A DNA stretch of 64,000 nucleotides from Pseudomonas sp. IPO3778 (GCF_013386825.1 NZ_JACARC010000034.1:361514-425513); one strand, 5' to 3'. Shown: positions 52,657 through 61,237, counted from the first letter of the stretch. A program made the numbers and translations. Notes: generated from the sequence alone by a model not told the origin.

Positions 52657-52847
52657 AAGTGAAGCCTCTTTGACGGTTTTTTGTTGTTATGTCCGTGCTG
52701 CTCTCTTTCGGAGCAGCGCCCAAGGCGCCGCAGGCTCTACTCTGCGGCAGACGGGAGTGAGGATGGCATGCCATCGGGGCCTGCGCCAGTCTCACGGCGA
52801 CCTTTCTACGGTCAAAATGATGCTTATTCCGACAGAACGACCAGCAT

Positions 52848-53996
52848 TTACGCCAGCAACGGCGGAAGTTCTTTGTTGAGGGCCAGTTTTTCCATTACGG
52901 CGCTGCCGGTCAGGGCATAACCCAGCAGGCGCCCGCTGCCGTCGCGGCATAGGGCCTTGATGTCGCCGCCCTGCCCTTCGACGCTCCACACGCCTTCGGT
53001 GCCCCGTGGCGGTGGCGAGACGACCAGCGGGCAGACCGGGGTTTTTACCGTGACCGGCATCGGGCCGTAGCTGACGGCCGTCGCGTTGCCCGCCAGGGTC
53101 TGGGCCAGGGCGCGGGCGCAGCTCATCAGCGGCATCACGTACAGCAGGTTCAGGCCATCGACCTCGGCACAGTCGCCCAGGGCGTAGATGTTCGCGTGGG
53201 AGGTCTTGAGGTGGCGGTCCACCATGATCCCGCGGTTGATCTGCAAGCCGGCGGCCGCAGCCAGGTCCACCCGCGGGCGCAGGCCGATGGCGGACACCAC
53301 CAGGTCGCACTGGATCACTTCACCGTCAGACAGGTGGGCTTCCAGGCCTTCAGCGTTGCGTTGCAGGCGATTGAGCACCGGGCCCAGGTGGAAACGCGCC
53401 CCCAGGCCTTCGAGCCCGGCCTGCACCGCTGCGGCCGCCGCCGGGTGCAGCAGGGTCGGCATGACTTGCTCGCACGGCGCCACCAGGTCGATCTCGTAGC
53501 CGCCGAGGATCAGGTCGTTGGCGAACTCGCAACCAATCAACCCGGCCCCCAGCAGCAACACCCGGCGTTTACCCGCCGCCGCCGCCCGGAAGCGTGCGTA
53601 GTCTTCGAGGTCGTTGATCGGGAAAATCAGGTCGGCAGCGTCGCCCTGTACCGGCACCCGCACGGTTTCTGCGCCCCAGGCCAGGATCAGGTCGCGGTAG
53701 GCCACCGCTTCCTCACCGATCCACAAGCGCTTGTGGCCCGGGTCGATGCCGCTGATGCGGGTGTGGGTGCGCACTTCGGCCTTTAACTGCTCGGCCATGG
53801 CACCGGGTTCAGCCATGCTCAGGCCGTCGGCTTCCTTGTTCTTGCCAAAGCCGGTGGAGAGCATGGGCTTGGAGTAGGAGCGCCCGTCATCTGCGGTGAT
53901 CAGCAACAGCGGGGTTTCGCTATCGAGCTTGCGAAACTCCCGAGCCAGGTTGTAACCGGCCAACCCCGTGCCGACGATCACGACAGGTGCGTTCAT
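52848..53996 (-). CDS. Rubredoxin-NAD(+) reductase
   Basis: A 382-residue FAD/NAD-linked reductase. VVIVGTGLAGYNLAREF (FAD), VLLLGAGLIGCEFANDL (NAD) and YALGDCAEVDG (FAD ribityl) are in order. It passes electrons from NADH to rubredoxin. The gene for a 55-residue rubredoxin is 29 bases upstream on the same strand. In P. aeruginosa (PA5349-PA5351) this system supports alkane hydroxylation. ATG 53996 is chosen because the longer frame lacks support. Confidence 0.93.
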   Translation of the reverse strand: MNAPVVIVGTGLAGYNLAREFRKLDSETPLLLITADDGRSYSKPMLSTGFGKNKEADGLSMAEPGAMAEQLKAEVRTHTRISGIDPGHKRLWIGEEAVAYRDLILAWGAETVRVPVQGDAADLIFPINDLEDYARFRAAAAGKRRVLLLGAGLIGCEFANDLILGGYEIDLVAPCEQVMPTLLHPAAAAAVQAGLEGLGARFHLGPVLNRLQRNAEGLEAHLSDGEVIQCDLVVSAIGLRPRVDLAAAAGLQINRGIMVDRHLKTSHANIYALGDCAEVDGLNLLYVMPLMSCARALAQTLAGNATAVSYGPMPVTVKTPVCPLVVSPPPRGTEGVWSVEGQGGDIKALCRDGSGRLLGYALTGSAVMEKLALNKELPPLLA

Positions 53997-54025
53997 TCCT
54001 CTCTCCTTGTAGTTAAATTCTGGAT

Positions 54026-54193
54026 TCAGCCGATTTCGATCATTTCGAAATCCATTTTGCCCACGCCACAATCCGGGCACAGCCAGTCTTCGGGGACGTC
54101 CTGCCACAGGGTGCCCGGAGCGATGCCGTCATCCGGCCAACCGTCTTTTTCGTCGTAGATCAGGCCACAGACGATACATTGCCACTTCTTCAT
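54026..54193 (-). CDS. Rubredoxin
   Basis: A 55-residue rubredoxin with its four iron-binding cysteines at 6, 9, 39 and 42 (CIVCG and CPDCG) and the WPDDGIAPGTLWQDVPEDW core. It carries single electrons between the reductase and oxygenases. Only one rubredoxin gene is present here, whereas P. aeruginosa has rubA1 and rubA2 in tandem. The preceding frame reads through upstream, but MKKWQ is the family start. Confidence 0.95.
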   Translation of the reverse strand: MKKWQCIVCGLIYDEKDGWPDDGIAPGTLWQDVPEDWLCPDCGVGKMDFEMIEIG

Positions 54194-54389
54194 TACGTGT
54201 TTCCTCAGGGTCCAGGCGTGTTGGCCGACGGTCGATAGATCCAGCCTTGCCGTGCGGCTCAGGGCGTTTTGTACTGATCGGCACGCGCAGATGCAAGCGT
54301 GATCGACGCATGGCCCTGGCGCGCCCCGGCAAAAGTTCAGGGCACCATGGTAAGCTCGCCGCCTCATTAACTGCCAATAATGACCCTCC

Positions 54390-54953
54390 GTGCCGCATTC
54401 AAACGCCCTTCCCGATGCTTGCCGATGGCTGGCCCAGAGCCTTCTGAGCCCACTGCCCGCGCCGCTGACACTCAACTGGCTGTTCGATGAAGGTTCGCTG
54501 ACCCGGCGTCTCACACGCCTGTCCGGCGGTGGCTTCAGCGTGACGCCGCTGTTCGAAGGCTGGCAGCCACTGCGAGACGACGAATGCGCCGCCCTGGCCT
54601 TGCCGGCCGCCAGCATGGGCTGGGTGCGCGAGGTGTATTTGCGCGGCCATGGCCAGCCGTGGGTGTTTGCCCGCAGCGTGGCGGCCCGCAGCGCTTTGCA
54701 GGGCGACGGTTTGCACATGGATGAGTTGGGCAGCCGGTCGCTGGGGGAGTTGCTGTTTTGTGACCACGCCTTCACGCGCCAAGCCATTGAGGTGTGCCGC
54801 TATCCACGGGAATGGCTGCCCTCGGCGGACCAGGCCGATCACCTGTGGGCGCGGCGCTCACGCTTTGATCGCGGGCCGCTGAGCGTGCTGGTGGCCGAAA
54901 TCTTCCTGCCGACCTTGTGGCAAGCCGTGCACGATCACCCGGAGAATTGCTGA
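54390..54953 (+). CDS. ubiC: Chorismate lyase UbiC
   Basis: A 187-residue enzyme that splits chorismate into 4-hydroxybenzoate and pyruvate, the first ubiquinone step. The core WVREVYLRGHGQPWVFARSV and SRSLGELLF are family signatures. Translation starts at GTG 54390, with no closer ATG. Its last codon overlaps the ubiA ATG, coupling the two. Confidence 0.93.
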   Translation: MPHSNALPDACRWLAQSLLSPLPAPLTLNWLFDEGSLTRRLTRLSGGGFSVTPLFEGWQPLRDDECAALALPAASMGWVREVYLRGHGQPWVFARSVAARSALQGDGLHMDELGSRSLGELLFCDHAFTRQAIEVCRYPREWLPSADQADHLWARRSRFDRGPLSVLVAEIFLPTLWQAVHDHPENC

Positions 54954-55843
54954 TGTACCAGCGCCTGCTCAAATCCCTGAATCACTTGAACCCCAGGGCC
55001 TGGGACTTCGTTCAACTGACCCGCATGGACAAGCCCATCGGCATTTACCTGCTGCTGTGGCCCACGCTGTGGGCGCTGTGGATTGCCGGCAAGGGGTCGC
55101 CATCGCTGCTCAATATCCTGATCTTTGTGCTCGGCGTGGTACTCACCCGGGCCGGCGGTTGCGTGATTAATGACTGGGCCGACCGCAAGGTCGACGGCCA
55201 TGTGAAACGCACCGAACAGCGCCCGCTGGTGAGCGGTAAGATCAGCTCGAAAGAGGCGCTGGTGTTCTTCGCGGTGCTGATGTTCATCAGTTTCCTGCTG
55301 GTGCTGCTGACCAATTCCATGACGATCTGGCTGTCCCTGGGCGGCCTCGCGCTGGCGGCCAGCTATCCGTTCATGAAGCGCTACACCTATTACCCGCAGG
55401 TGGTGCTGGGCGCTGCGTTCTCCTGGGGCATGCCGATGGCGTTCACCGCCGAGACGGGCAGCCTGCCCGCTGCGGCATGGCTGTTGTACATCGCCAACCT
55501 GCTGTGGACGGTAGGTTACGACACGTACTACGCCATGACCGATCGCGACGACGACCTGAAAATCGGGGTCAAATCCACGGCCATTCTGTTTGGCGATGCC
55601 GACCGGGTGATCATCCTGACGCTACAGGGCCTGGCGCTGGTGTGCCTGTGGCTGGCGGGGCTGCGTTTCGAGCTGGGCGGCTGGTTCCACCTGGGTTTGC
55701 TGGCAGCGGCCGGGTGTTTTGCCTGGGAGTTCTGGTACACCCGGGACAAGGACCGGCTTAAATGCTTCAAGGCGTTTTTGCACAACCACTGGGCCGGGTT
55801 GGCGATTTTTGTCGGGATTGTGGCGGACTACGGGTTTCGGTGA
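54953..55843 (+). CDS. ubiA: 4-hydroxybenzoate polyprenyltransferase UbiA
   Basis: A 296-residue inner-membrane prenyltransferase attaching the isoprenoid side chain to 4-hydroxybenzoate. Two Mg-diphosphate motifs are visible, NDWADRKVDGHVKRT and DRDDDLKIG. About eight hydrophobic segments are present. The ATG at 54953 shares bases with the ubiC stop (tgatg). Confidence 0.96.
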   Translation: MYQRLLKSLNHLNPRAWDFVQLTRMDKPIGIYLLLWPTLWALWIAGKGSPSLLNILIFVLGVVLTRAGGCVINDWADRKVDGHVKRTEQRPLVSGKISSKEALVFFAVLMFISFLLVLLTNSMTIWLSLGGLALAASYPFMKRYTYYPQVVLGAAFSWGMPMAFTAETGSLPAAAWLLYIANLLWTVGYDTYYAMTDRDDDLKIGVKSTAILFGDADRVIILTLQGLALVCLWLAGLRFELGGWFHLGLLAAAGCFAWEFWYTRDKDRLKCFKAFLHNHWAGLAIFVGIVADYGFR

Positions 55844-55875
55844 AGGGCCACGCCCCTCACCGTTAACCGGTTGAC

Positions 55876-56256
55876 TCAGGGCTTGGCGACCTTCCAGGCC
55901 CCGTCCATTTTGCCTTCGCCGGTCATGTCGCCGGCCTTCTTGTCCATGACGAAGGTGTAGAGCGGCTTGCCACTGTAGGCCCATTGGCTTTTCTGGTCGT
56001 CACGGGTGATGACGGTCCACTTGCCCATGGGCTTGGCGGTGGAGTCCGCCATCAACGGCGGCCAGTTGGTGGCGCACTTATCGTTGCACATGGACTTGCC
56101 GTCGGAATCCTTGGCGAAGGTGTAAAGGGTCATGCCCTTGTGGTCCACCAGCATCCCGTCTTTGGTCATTGCCGGGTCCGCGGCAAAGGCCAGTGTCGGC
56201 AACGTTAACGCAGCCGTTACCAGCAGGGCTTTCCAAGAAAAAGTACTGTGAGTCAT
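55876..56256 (-). CDS. Secreted repeat protein of the PF03640 (lipoprotein_15) type
   Basis: A 126-residue periplasmic protein: signal peptide about 1-25 (ending AFAA) and two short repeats, MLVDHKGMTLYTFAKDSDGK and GKPLYTFVMDKKAGD, with a disulphide-prone MCNDKCATNWPP. This family is common and uncharacterised. ATG 56256 has gaaggttccc upstream. Convergent with ubiA. Confidence 0.85.
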   Translation of the reverse strand: MTHSTFSWKALLVTAALTLPTLAFAADPAMTKDGMLVDHKGMTLYTFAKDSDGKSMCNDKCATNWPPLMADSTAKPMGKWTVITRDDQKSQWAYSGKPLYTFVMDKKAGDMTGEGKMDGAWKVAKP

Positions 56257-56338
56257 GGGAACCTTCCTTTTGTGGTTGTCAGGATTCGGACCCAAAGCGT
56301 AGTCCAGAGAGGCACCGATTGCCCAAGCGACTAAATTA

Positions 56339-56356
56339 CTGTCACACGACTGCAAT
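56339..56356 (+). promoter_or_regulatory. Putative Pho box before phoB
   Basis: CTGTCACACGACTGCAAT matches 13 of 18 positions of the Pho box CTGTCATAAAACTGTCAT and ends about 50 bases before the phoB start. PhoB autoregulation is known in relatives. Confidence 0.7.
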
Positions 56357-56408
56357 AATTCCGTTATCTAATGCGGCGCAAGACAGTTAAATGACAAGAG
56401 GATTTAGC

Positions 56409-57098
56409 ATGGTTGGCAGGAGCATTCTGATCGTTGACGACGAAGCGCCCATTCGCGAGATGATCGCCGTTGCGTTGGAAATGGCCGGCTATGACTGCCT
56501 GGAGGCGGAGAACTCCCAGCAGGCCCATGCCATTATCGTCGACCGCAAGCCGGACCTGATCCTGCTGGACTGGATGCTGCCCGGCACCTCCGGCATCGAG
56601 TTGGCCCGCCGCCTGAAGCGCGATGAGCTGACCGGGGATATCCCGATCATCATGCTCACCGCCAAGGGTGAAGAGGACAACAAGATCCAGGGCCTGGAAG
56701 TCGGTGCCGATGACTACATCACCAAGCCCTTTTCCCCACGGGAACTGGTCGCCCGTCTGAAAGCCGTGCTGCGTCGCGCCGGCCCTACCGATGGTGAAGC
56801 GCCGATCGAAGTCGACGGCCTGATTCTGGACCCGATCAGCCACCGCGTGACCATTGACGGCAAGCCGGCCGAGATGGGCCCCACGGAATACCGCCTGCTG
56901 CAATTTTTCATGACCCACCAGGAACGCGCCTACACCCGTGGCCAGTTGCTGGACCAGGTCTGGGGCGGCAACGTGTATGTGGAAGAGCGCACCGTCGACG
57001 TGCATATCCGCCGCTTGCGCAAAGCCTTGGGCGACGCTTACGAGAATCTGGTACAAACCGTGCGCGGCACCGGCTACCGGTTCTCCACCAAAGGCTGA
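56409..57098 (+). CDS. phoB: Phosphate regulon response regulator PhoB
   Basis: A 229-residue OmpR/PhoB regulator. The receiver domain holds acidic D10-D11, phospho-acceptor D54 (LILLDWMLPG) and lysine K105-region TKPFSP. The C-terminal winged helix ends VRGTGYRFSTKG. Same length as E. coli PhoB. ATG 56409 is taken over a longer frame. A Pho-box-like site precedes it and phoR follows at 43 bases. Confidence 0.96.
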   Translation: MVGRSILIVDDEAPIREMIAVALEMAGYDCLEAENSQQAHAIIVDRKPDLILLDWMLPGTSGIELARRLKRDELTGDIPIIMLTAKGEEDNKIQGLEVGADDYITKPFSPRELVARLKAVLRRAGPTDGEAPIEVDGLILDPISHRVTIDGKPAEMGPTEYRLLQFFMTHQERAYTRGQLLDQVWGGNVYVEERTVDVHIRRLRKALGDAYENLVQTVRGTGYRFSTKG

Positions 57099-57141
57099 AC
57101 CGCACCGAACTGCCCAAACAGCTGAAAGGACGCGTGTTTAA

Positions 57142-58464
57142 GTGAATCAAAACTGGCATGGCACCCTGATCCGCCACATGCTCCTGCTGATCACCGGCTG
57201 CCTGCTGGTGGGCCTGGTCAGCGGCTATTACGGCTGGAGCCTGGCCGTCGGCCTGGGCCTCTACCTGGGCTGGACCCTCAAGCAATTGCTGCGCCTGCAC
57301 GAGTGGCTGCGCCAGCACAAACCCGACGAAGCGCCACCCGACGGCTACGGCCTGTGGGGCGAGGTGTTCGACAGCATCTACCACCTGCAACGCCGCGACC
57401 AACGCGTACGCGGACGCCTGCAAGCGGTAATCGACCGGGTGCAGGAGTCCACTGCCGCCCTGAAAGACGCGGTGATCATGCTCGACAGCGACGGCAACCT
57501 CGAATGGTGGAACCGCGCCGCCGAAACCCTGCTGGGCCTCAAGACGCCCCAGGACAGCGGCCAGCCGGTGACCAACCTGGTTCGCCACCCGCGCTTCAAG
57601 GAGTACTTCGAGCAGGACAACTACGAAGAAGCCCTGGAGATCCCGTCGCCGACCAACGACCGCGTGCGCATCCAGCTGTACCTGACGCGCTACGGCAACA
57701 ACGAACATTTGATGCTGGTGCGCGATGTCACCCGCATCCATCAGCTGGAACAGATGCGCAAGGATTTCGTCGCCAACGTCTCCCACGAACTGCGCACGCC
57801 GCTGACCGTGATCTGCGGCTACCTGGAAACGTTGCTCGACAACGTCGAGGACGTAAACCCCCGCTGGACCCGCGCCCTGCAGCAAATGCAGCAGCAAGGC
57901 TCGCGCATGCAGACCCTGCTCAACGACCTGCTGTTGCTGGCCAAGCTGGAAGCCACCGACTACCCCTCGGACAACCACCCGGTGCCAGTGGAAAGCCTGT
58001 TGCAGACCATCAAGAGCGACGCCCAGGCGCTGTCCGGGCAACGCGAACAGAACATCACCCTGGACGCCGACCCGTCGATCCTGCTCAAGGGCAGCGAAGG
58101 CGAACTGCGCAGCGCCTTTTCCAACCTGGTGTTCAATGCCGTCAAATACACCCAGGACAAGGGCAACATCCGCGTCCGCTGGTGGGCCGATGACCAGGGC
58201 GCACACCTCAGCGTGCAGGACTCCGGGATGGGCATCGACGCCAAGCACTTGCCGCGCCTGACCGAACGTTTCTACCGCGTGGATTCCAGCCGTAACTCCA
58301 ACACCGGCGGCACCGGACTCGGCCTGGCCATCGTCAAGCATGTGCTGCTGCGCCATCGCGCACGGCTGGAAATCAGCAGTGTGCTGGGCCATGGCAGCAC
58401 CTTCACCTGCCATTTCCCGCCGGCCCAGGTGACGCGTTCACGGGTGATTCATCAGGACGAGTGA
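57142..58464 (+). CDS. phoR: Phosphate regulon sensor kinase PhoR
   Basis: A 440-residue histidine kinase. Two hydrophobic segments (about 10-45) anchor it without a large periplasmic domain, as for PhoR. A PAS region (about 100-200) precedes the phosphorylated histidine H215 in NVSHELRTPLTV, and the ATPase motifs include DSGMGID and TGLGLAIVKH. Start GTG 57142 follows gaaagga. It acts with PhoU and Pst to sense phosphate. Confidence 0.96.
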   Translation: MNQNWHGTLIRHMLLLITGCLLVGLVSGYYGWSLAVGLGLYLGWTLKQLLRLHEWLRQHKPDEAPPDGYGLWGEVFDSIYHLQRRDQRVRGRLQAVIDRVQESTAALKDAVIMLDSDGNLEWWNRAAETLLGLKTPQDSGQPVTNLVRHPRFKEYFEQDNYEEALEIPSPTNDRVRIQLYLTRYGNNEHLMLVRDVTRIHQLEQMRKDFVANVSHELRTPLTVICGYLETLLDNVEDVNPRWTRALQQMQQQGSRMQTLLNDLLLLAKLEATDYPSDNHPVPVESLLQTIKSDAQALSGQREQNITLDADPSILLKGSEGELRSAFSNLVFNAVKYTQDKGNIRVRWWADDQGAHLSVQDSGMGIDAKHLPRLTERFYRVDSSRNSNTGGTGLGLAIVKHVLLRHRARLEISSVLGHGSTFTCHFPPAQVTRSRVIHQDE

Positions 58465-58588
58465 CCCTCCACCCGGCAGCCGCCACTAGGCAAGCGCCCC
58501 GTCAGCCGCTACATTGGCTGACTTGTGCCTGCCTTTCAGGCCCACCTGCTAACCCTTATTGATTAGACGGAACCCGCAAAACCCCATC

Positions 58589-59929
58589 ATGGACCCTTCC
58601 CCTGGCATCACCCTCGCGACACTCTTCGCCGACTTCGGCATGATTCTTTTTGCACTGATCCTGGTACTGCTCAACGGCTTCTTCGTTGCGGCGGAATTTG
58701 CCATGGTCAAACTGCGCTCGACCCGGGTCGAGGCCATCGCCCACAAAAACGGCTGGCGCGGGCAGATCCTGCGCACCGTACACAGCCAGCTCGACGCGTA
58801 CCTGTCGGCCTGCCAGTTGGGTATCACCCTGGCATCCCTGGGCCTGGGCTGGGTCGGTGAGCCGGCCTTCGCGCACATCCTCGAGCCATTGCTGGGCGCG
58901 ATCGGCGTGCAATCGCCGGAAGTGATCAAGGGCGTGTCGTTCTTTGCCGCCTTCTTCGTGATCTCCTACCTGCACATCGTGGTGGGTGAACTGGCGCCCA
59001 AGTCCTGGGCCATCCGCAAGCCTGAGCTGCTGTCGCTGTGGACTGCCGTGCCGCTGTACCTGTTCTACTGGGCCATGTACCCCGCGATTTACCTGCTCAA
59101 CGCCAGTGCCAACGCCATCCTGCGCATTGCAGGCCAAGGCGAGCCTGGCCCGCACCACGAACACCACTACAGCCGCGAAGAACTGAAACTGATCCTGCAC
59201 TCCAGCCGTGGCCAGGACCCGAGCGACCAAGGCATGCGTGTACTGGCCTCCGCCGTGGAAATGGGCGAGCTGGAAGTGGTGGACTGGGCCAACTCCCGGG
59301 AAGACCTGGTGACCCTGGACTTCAACGCCCCGCTCAAGGAAATCCTGGCGCTGTTCCGTCGCCACAAGTTCAGCCGCTACCCGGTGTACGACGCCGTGCG
59401 CAACGAGTTCGTCGGCCTGCTGCACATCAAGGACCTGCTGCTGGAACTGGCGGCCCTGGACCACATCCCCGAGTCGTTCAACCTGGCTGAACTGACCCGC
59501 CCGCTGGAGCGCGTTTCGCGTCACATGCCGCTGTCGCAATTGCTCGAGCAGTTCCGCAAGGGCGGCGCGCACTTTGCCCTGGTGGAAGAAGCCGACGGCA
59601 AGATCATCGGCTACCTGACCATGGAAGACGTGCTCGAAGTGCTGGTAGGCGACATCCAGGACGAACACCGCAAGGCCGAGCGCGGCATCCTCGCTTACCA
59701 GCCGGGCAAGTTGCTGGTGCGCGGCGATACGCCGTTGTTCAAGGTGGAGCGCCTGCTGGGCGTCGACCTGGACCACATCGAAGCCGAAACCCTGGCAGGG
59801 CTGATCTACGACACCCTGAAACGGGTACCGGAAGAGGAAGAAGTGCTGGAGGTCGAAGGCCTGCGGATCATCATCAAGAAGATGAAAGGGCCGAAAATCG
59901 TGTTGGCCAAGGTGCTGCTGCTCGACTAG
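58589..59929 (+). CDS. CNNM/CBS/CorC-HlyC domain membrane protein
   Basis: A 446-residue protein with a CNNM (DUF21) membrane region (about 10-200, LILVLLNGFFVAAEFAMVK), two CBS domains (about 215-340) and a C-terminal CorC_HlyC domain ending KVLLLD. Members are cation (Mg2+ or Co2+) transport-associated or called hemolysin-like. A TTG at 58559 extends the frame; the ATG at 58589 is preferred. Follows phoR by 124 bases. The transported ion is not proven. Confidence 0.88.
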   Translation: MDPSPGITLATLFADFGMILFALILVLLNGFFVAAEFAMVKLRSTRVEAIAHKNGWRGQILRTVHSQLDAYLSACQLGITLASLGLGWVGEPAFAHILEPLLGAIGVQSPEVIKGVSFFAAFFVISYLHIVVGELAPKSWAIRKPELLSLWTAVPLYLFYWAMYPAIYLLNASANAILRIAGQGEPGPHHEHHYSREELKLILHSSRGQDPSDQGMRVLASAVEMGELEVVDWANSREDLVTLDFNAPLKEILALFRRHKFSRYPVYDAVRNEFVGLLHIKDLLLELAALDHIPESFNLAELTRPLERVSRHMPLSQLLEQFRKGGAHFALVEEADGKIIGYLTMEDVLEVLVGDIQDEHRKAERGILAYQPGKLLVRGDTPLFKVERLLGVDLDHIEAETLAGLIYDTLKRVPEEEEVLEVEGLRIIIKKMKGPKIVLAKVLLLD

Positions 59930-59939
59930 GGCACACCCC

Positions 59940-60040
59940 CTGTAGGAGCGAGCTTGCTCGCGAAGGACGTTAACGATAACGCTGGGGTCCTGACACCCGG
60001 CAGCGCCCTCAGGTTTTTCGCGAGCAAGCTCGCTCCTACA
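59940..60040. repeat. REPIN, GTAGGAGCGAGCTTGCTCGCGAA class
   Basis: Inverted arms ctgtaggagcgagcttgctc (59940) and gagcaagctcgctcctaca (60040) flank a spacer holding gttaacgataacgctgg. Lies between the CNNM gene and the M23 remnant. Confidence 0.92.
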
Positions 60041-60046
60041 AAAGCC

Positions 60047-60445
60047 TTACCGCGTGCCCAACGCAAAGTTGGGCAACGCCTGCACCGGCTGGTTGAATTC
60101 ATACGGAATCGACACTCGCCCCACCGCCGTCGTGCGCAGCACCACAGCATGCAGATGCGGCCCGCTGCTTTAGCCGGTGTTGCCCCACAGCGCCAGCGGG
60201 CTGGCTACCGCCACACGCTGCCCTTCCCTGACGCTGACCGAGCCTTGCTTGAGGTGCAGGTACACGCCTTGCGTGCCGTCATCGTGCTGCACCCGCACGA
60301 AATTGCCCGATGGATCGCTGCCGCGCCCGGTTTGGGCACTCTCGGTTTTCACCACCACACCTGCGCGCGCCGCGATGATCGGCGTGCCTTCAGGCATGGC
60401 GATGTCCATTGCGTAGCGGACTTTCAGGCCGGCAGTGGTGTGAAA
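60047..60445 (-). pseudogene. Degraded M23 (LytM-type) metallopeptidase fragment
   Basis: The minus strand shows the end of an M23 endopeptidase: DIAMPEGTPIIAARAGVVVK, then VYLHLKQGSVSVREGQRVA, LALWGNTG, a TAA at 60170-60172, and after it SSGPHLHAVVLRTTA and FNQPVQALPNFALGTR ending TAA at 60047. The stop replaces one codon inside the family motif GNTG-x-SSGPHLH. No start or N-terminal part remains, since the antitoxin gene overlaps it near 60424. Zinc-ligand histidines survive, but it cannot be a whole enzyme. Confidence 0.9.
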
Positions 60446-60723
60446 CAGATATCCACGTCCATATGGGCCGCAGCGGACAAATTGACCAAAGCATCCAGTG
60501 AGAACTTGTCGATTTTCCCGCCCAGAATGTCATTGAGGCGCGGCTGGCTGATGTGAAGCCTCTGGGCCGCGTCCTTCTGGGAAAGCTCCCACCTGCGAAT
60601 GGTTTTGCACAGTTCCAGAAGCAGCTTTGAGCGCAAACGCATGTTGGCTGCCTGCTGGGGAGTATCCTCCAGGGCATCCCAGACGCTGCTGAAACGTTCT
60701 GATTGAATCTTTTGGTCTGTCAT
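60424..60723 (-). CDS. XRE family antitoxin (HigA-like)
   Basis: A 99-residue protein. An N-terminal arm (about 1-40) precedes an XRE helix-turn-helix (about 42-85, WELSQKDAAQRLHISQPRLN). Such proteins repress their own operon and neutralise a Gp49-type toxin. The toxin gene lies directly upstream on the same strand with its restored stop four bases before this start. The frame is intact. Confidence 0.85.
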   Translation of the reverse strand: MTDQKIQSERFSSVWDALEDTPQQAANMRLRSKLLLELCKTIRRWELSQKDAAQRLHISQPRLNDILGGKIDKFSLDALVNLSAAAHMDVDICFTPLPA

Positions 60724-60727
60724 GGCT

Positions 60728-61047
60728 TTAACCTAACTCCTGCAGCCTGGTGCGAGCCAATTCGATATCCCGCATTTCGGTTTTCTGAGTGGTCTTGCGC
60801 AACGCATGCAGCACATAGATGGCCTCAGGCCGGTTGACCACATAAAAAACCCGAGAAGCGCCTGACTCGTCGAAAACCCTGATCTCATGAACCGGCCGAT
60901 GGTCTTCATCGGATTACAGTCAAAAGGCTGTTCACCCTGCTGCAAGAGATCCAACTGAAAACCAGCCGCTCGTCGCGCATCAAGCGGGAACGACTTCAGA
61001 TCCTTGAGTGAGCTTCCCACAAACACCACGTCCTTGTGCCTCGGCAT
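60728..61047 (-). pseudogene. Phage-derived Gp49-like (RelE/HigB superfamily) toxin, frameshifted
   Basis: The start MPRHKDVVFVGSSLKDLKSF and DARRAAGFQLDLLQQGEQPF match Gp49-like toxins. In the starting frame the chain then runs into unrelated residues after PMKTIG. In the next frame the true C-terminus appears: VHEIRVFDESGASRVFYVVN, RPEAIYVLHALRKTTQ, ARTRLQELG and stop at 60728. The shift lies near 60893-60897 (coding strand GGCCGG). Length 320 bases is one short of whole codons, so a one-base loss is likely. The mRNA-cleaving toxin should be inactive. Confidence 0.87.
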
Positions 61048-61051
61048 CCAC

Positions 61052-61074
61052 TTCTCCCTTTCAGGAAAGGAGAA
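61052..61074. promoter_or_regulatory. Inverted repeat over the toxin ribosome-binding site
   Basis: ttctcccttt and aaaggagaa arms with a short loop and one bulge lie just upstream of the toxin ATG, including its agggagaag Shine-Dalgarno sequence on the minus strand. Confidence 0.45.
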
Positions 61075-61160
61075 GCGTAATAGACGATGCAGCTCATGCC
61101 GCGAGCGGTGTGTTTCAAGGCGTAGCGAACAACCGACAACGACAGTGCGTTAACGAAAAG

Positions 61161-61180
61161 TTATATCGAAACCGATATAA
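61161..61180. promoter_or_regulatory. Perfect palindrome, putative antitoxin operator
   Basis: ttatatcg-aaac-cgatataa, 8-base arms and a 4-base centre, lies 114 bases upstream of the toxin start. Such operators are typical of XRE antitoxins; which factor binds is not shown. Confidence 0.6.
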
Positions 61181-61237
61181 ATCAAGCCGGACACCGAGAA
61201 TCAGACGGTTGGCCGATTCCCGGTATTGGAAGAAAAA

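Noticed and set aside
2544..60040. Regularly recurring inverted repeats considered as a CRISPR array
   Set aside because: Units are scattered by kilobases, each a pair of inverted arms, with no direct repeat-spacer series.
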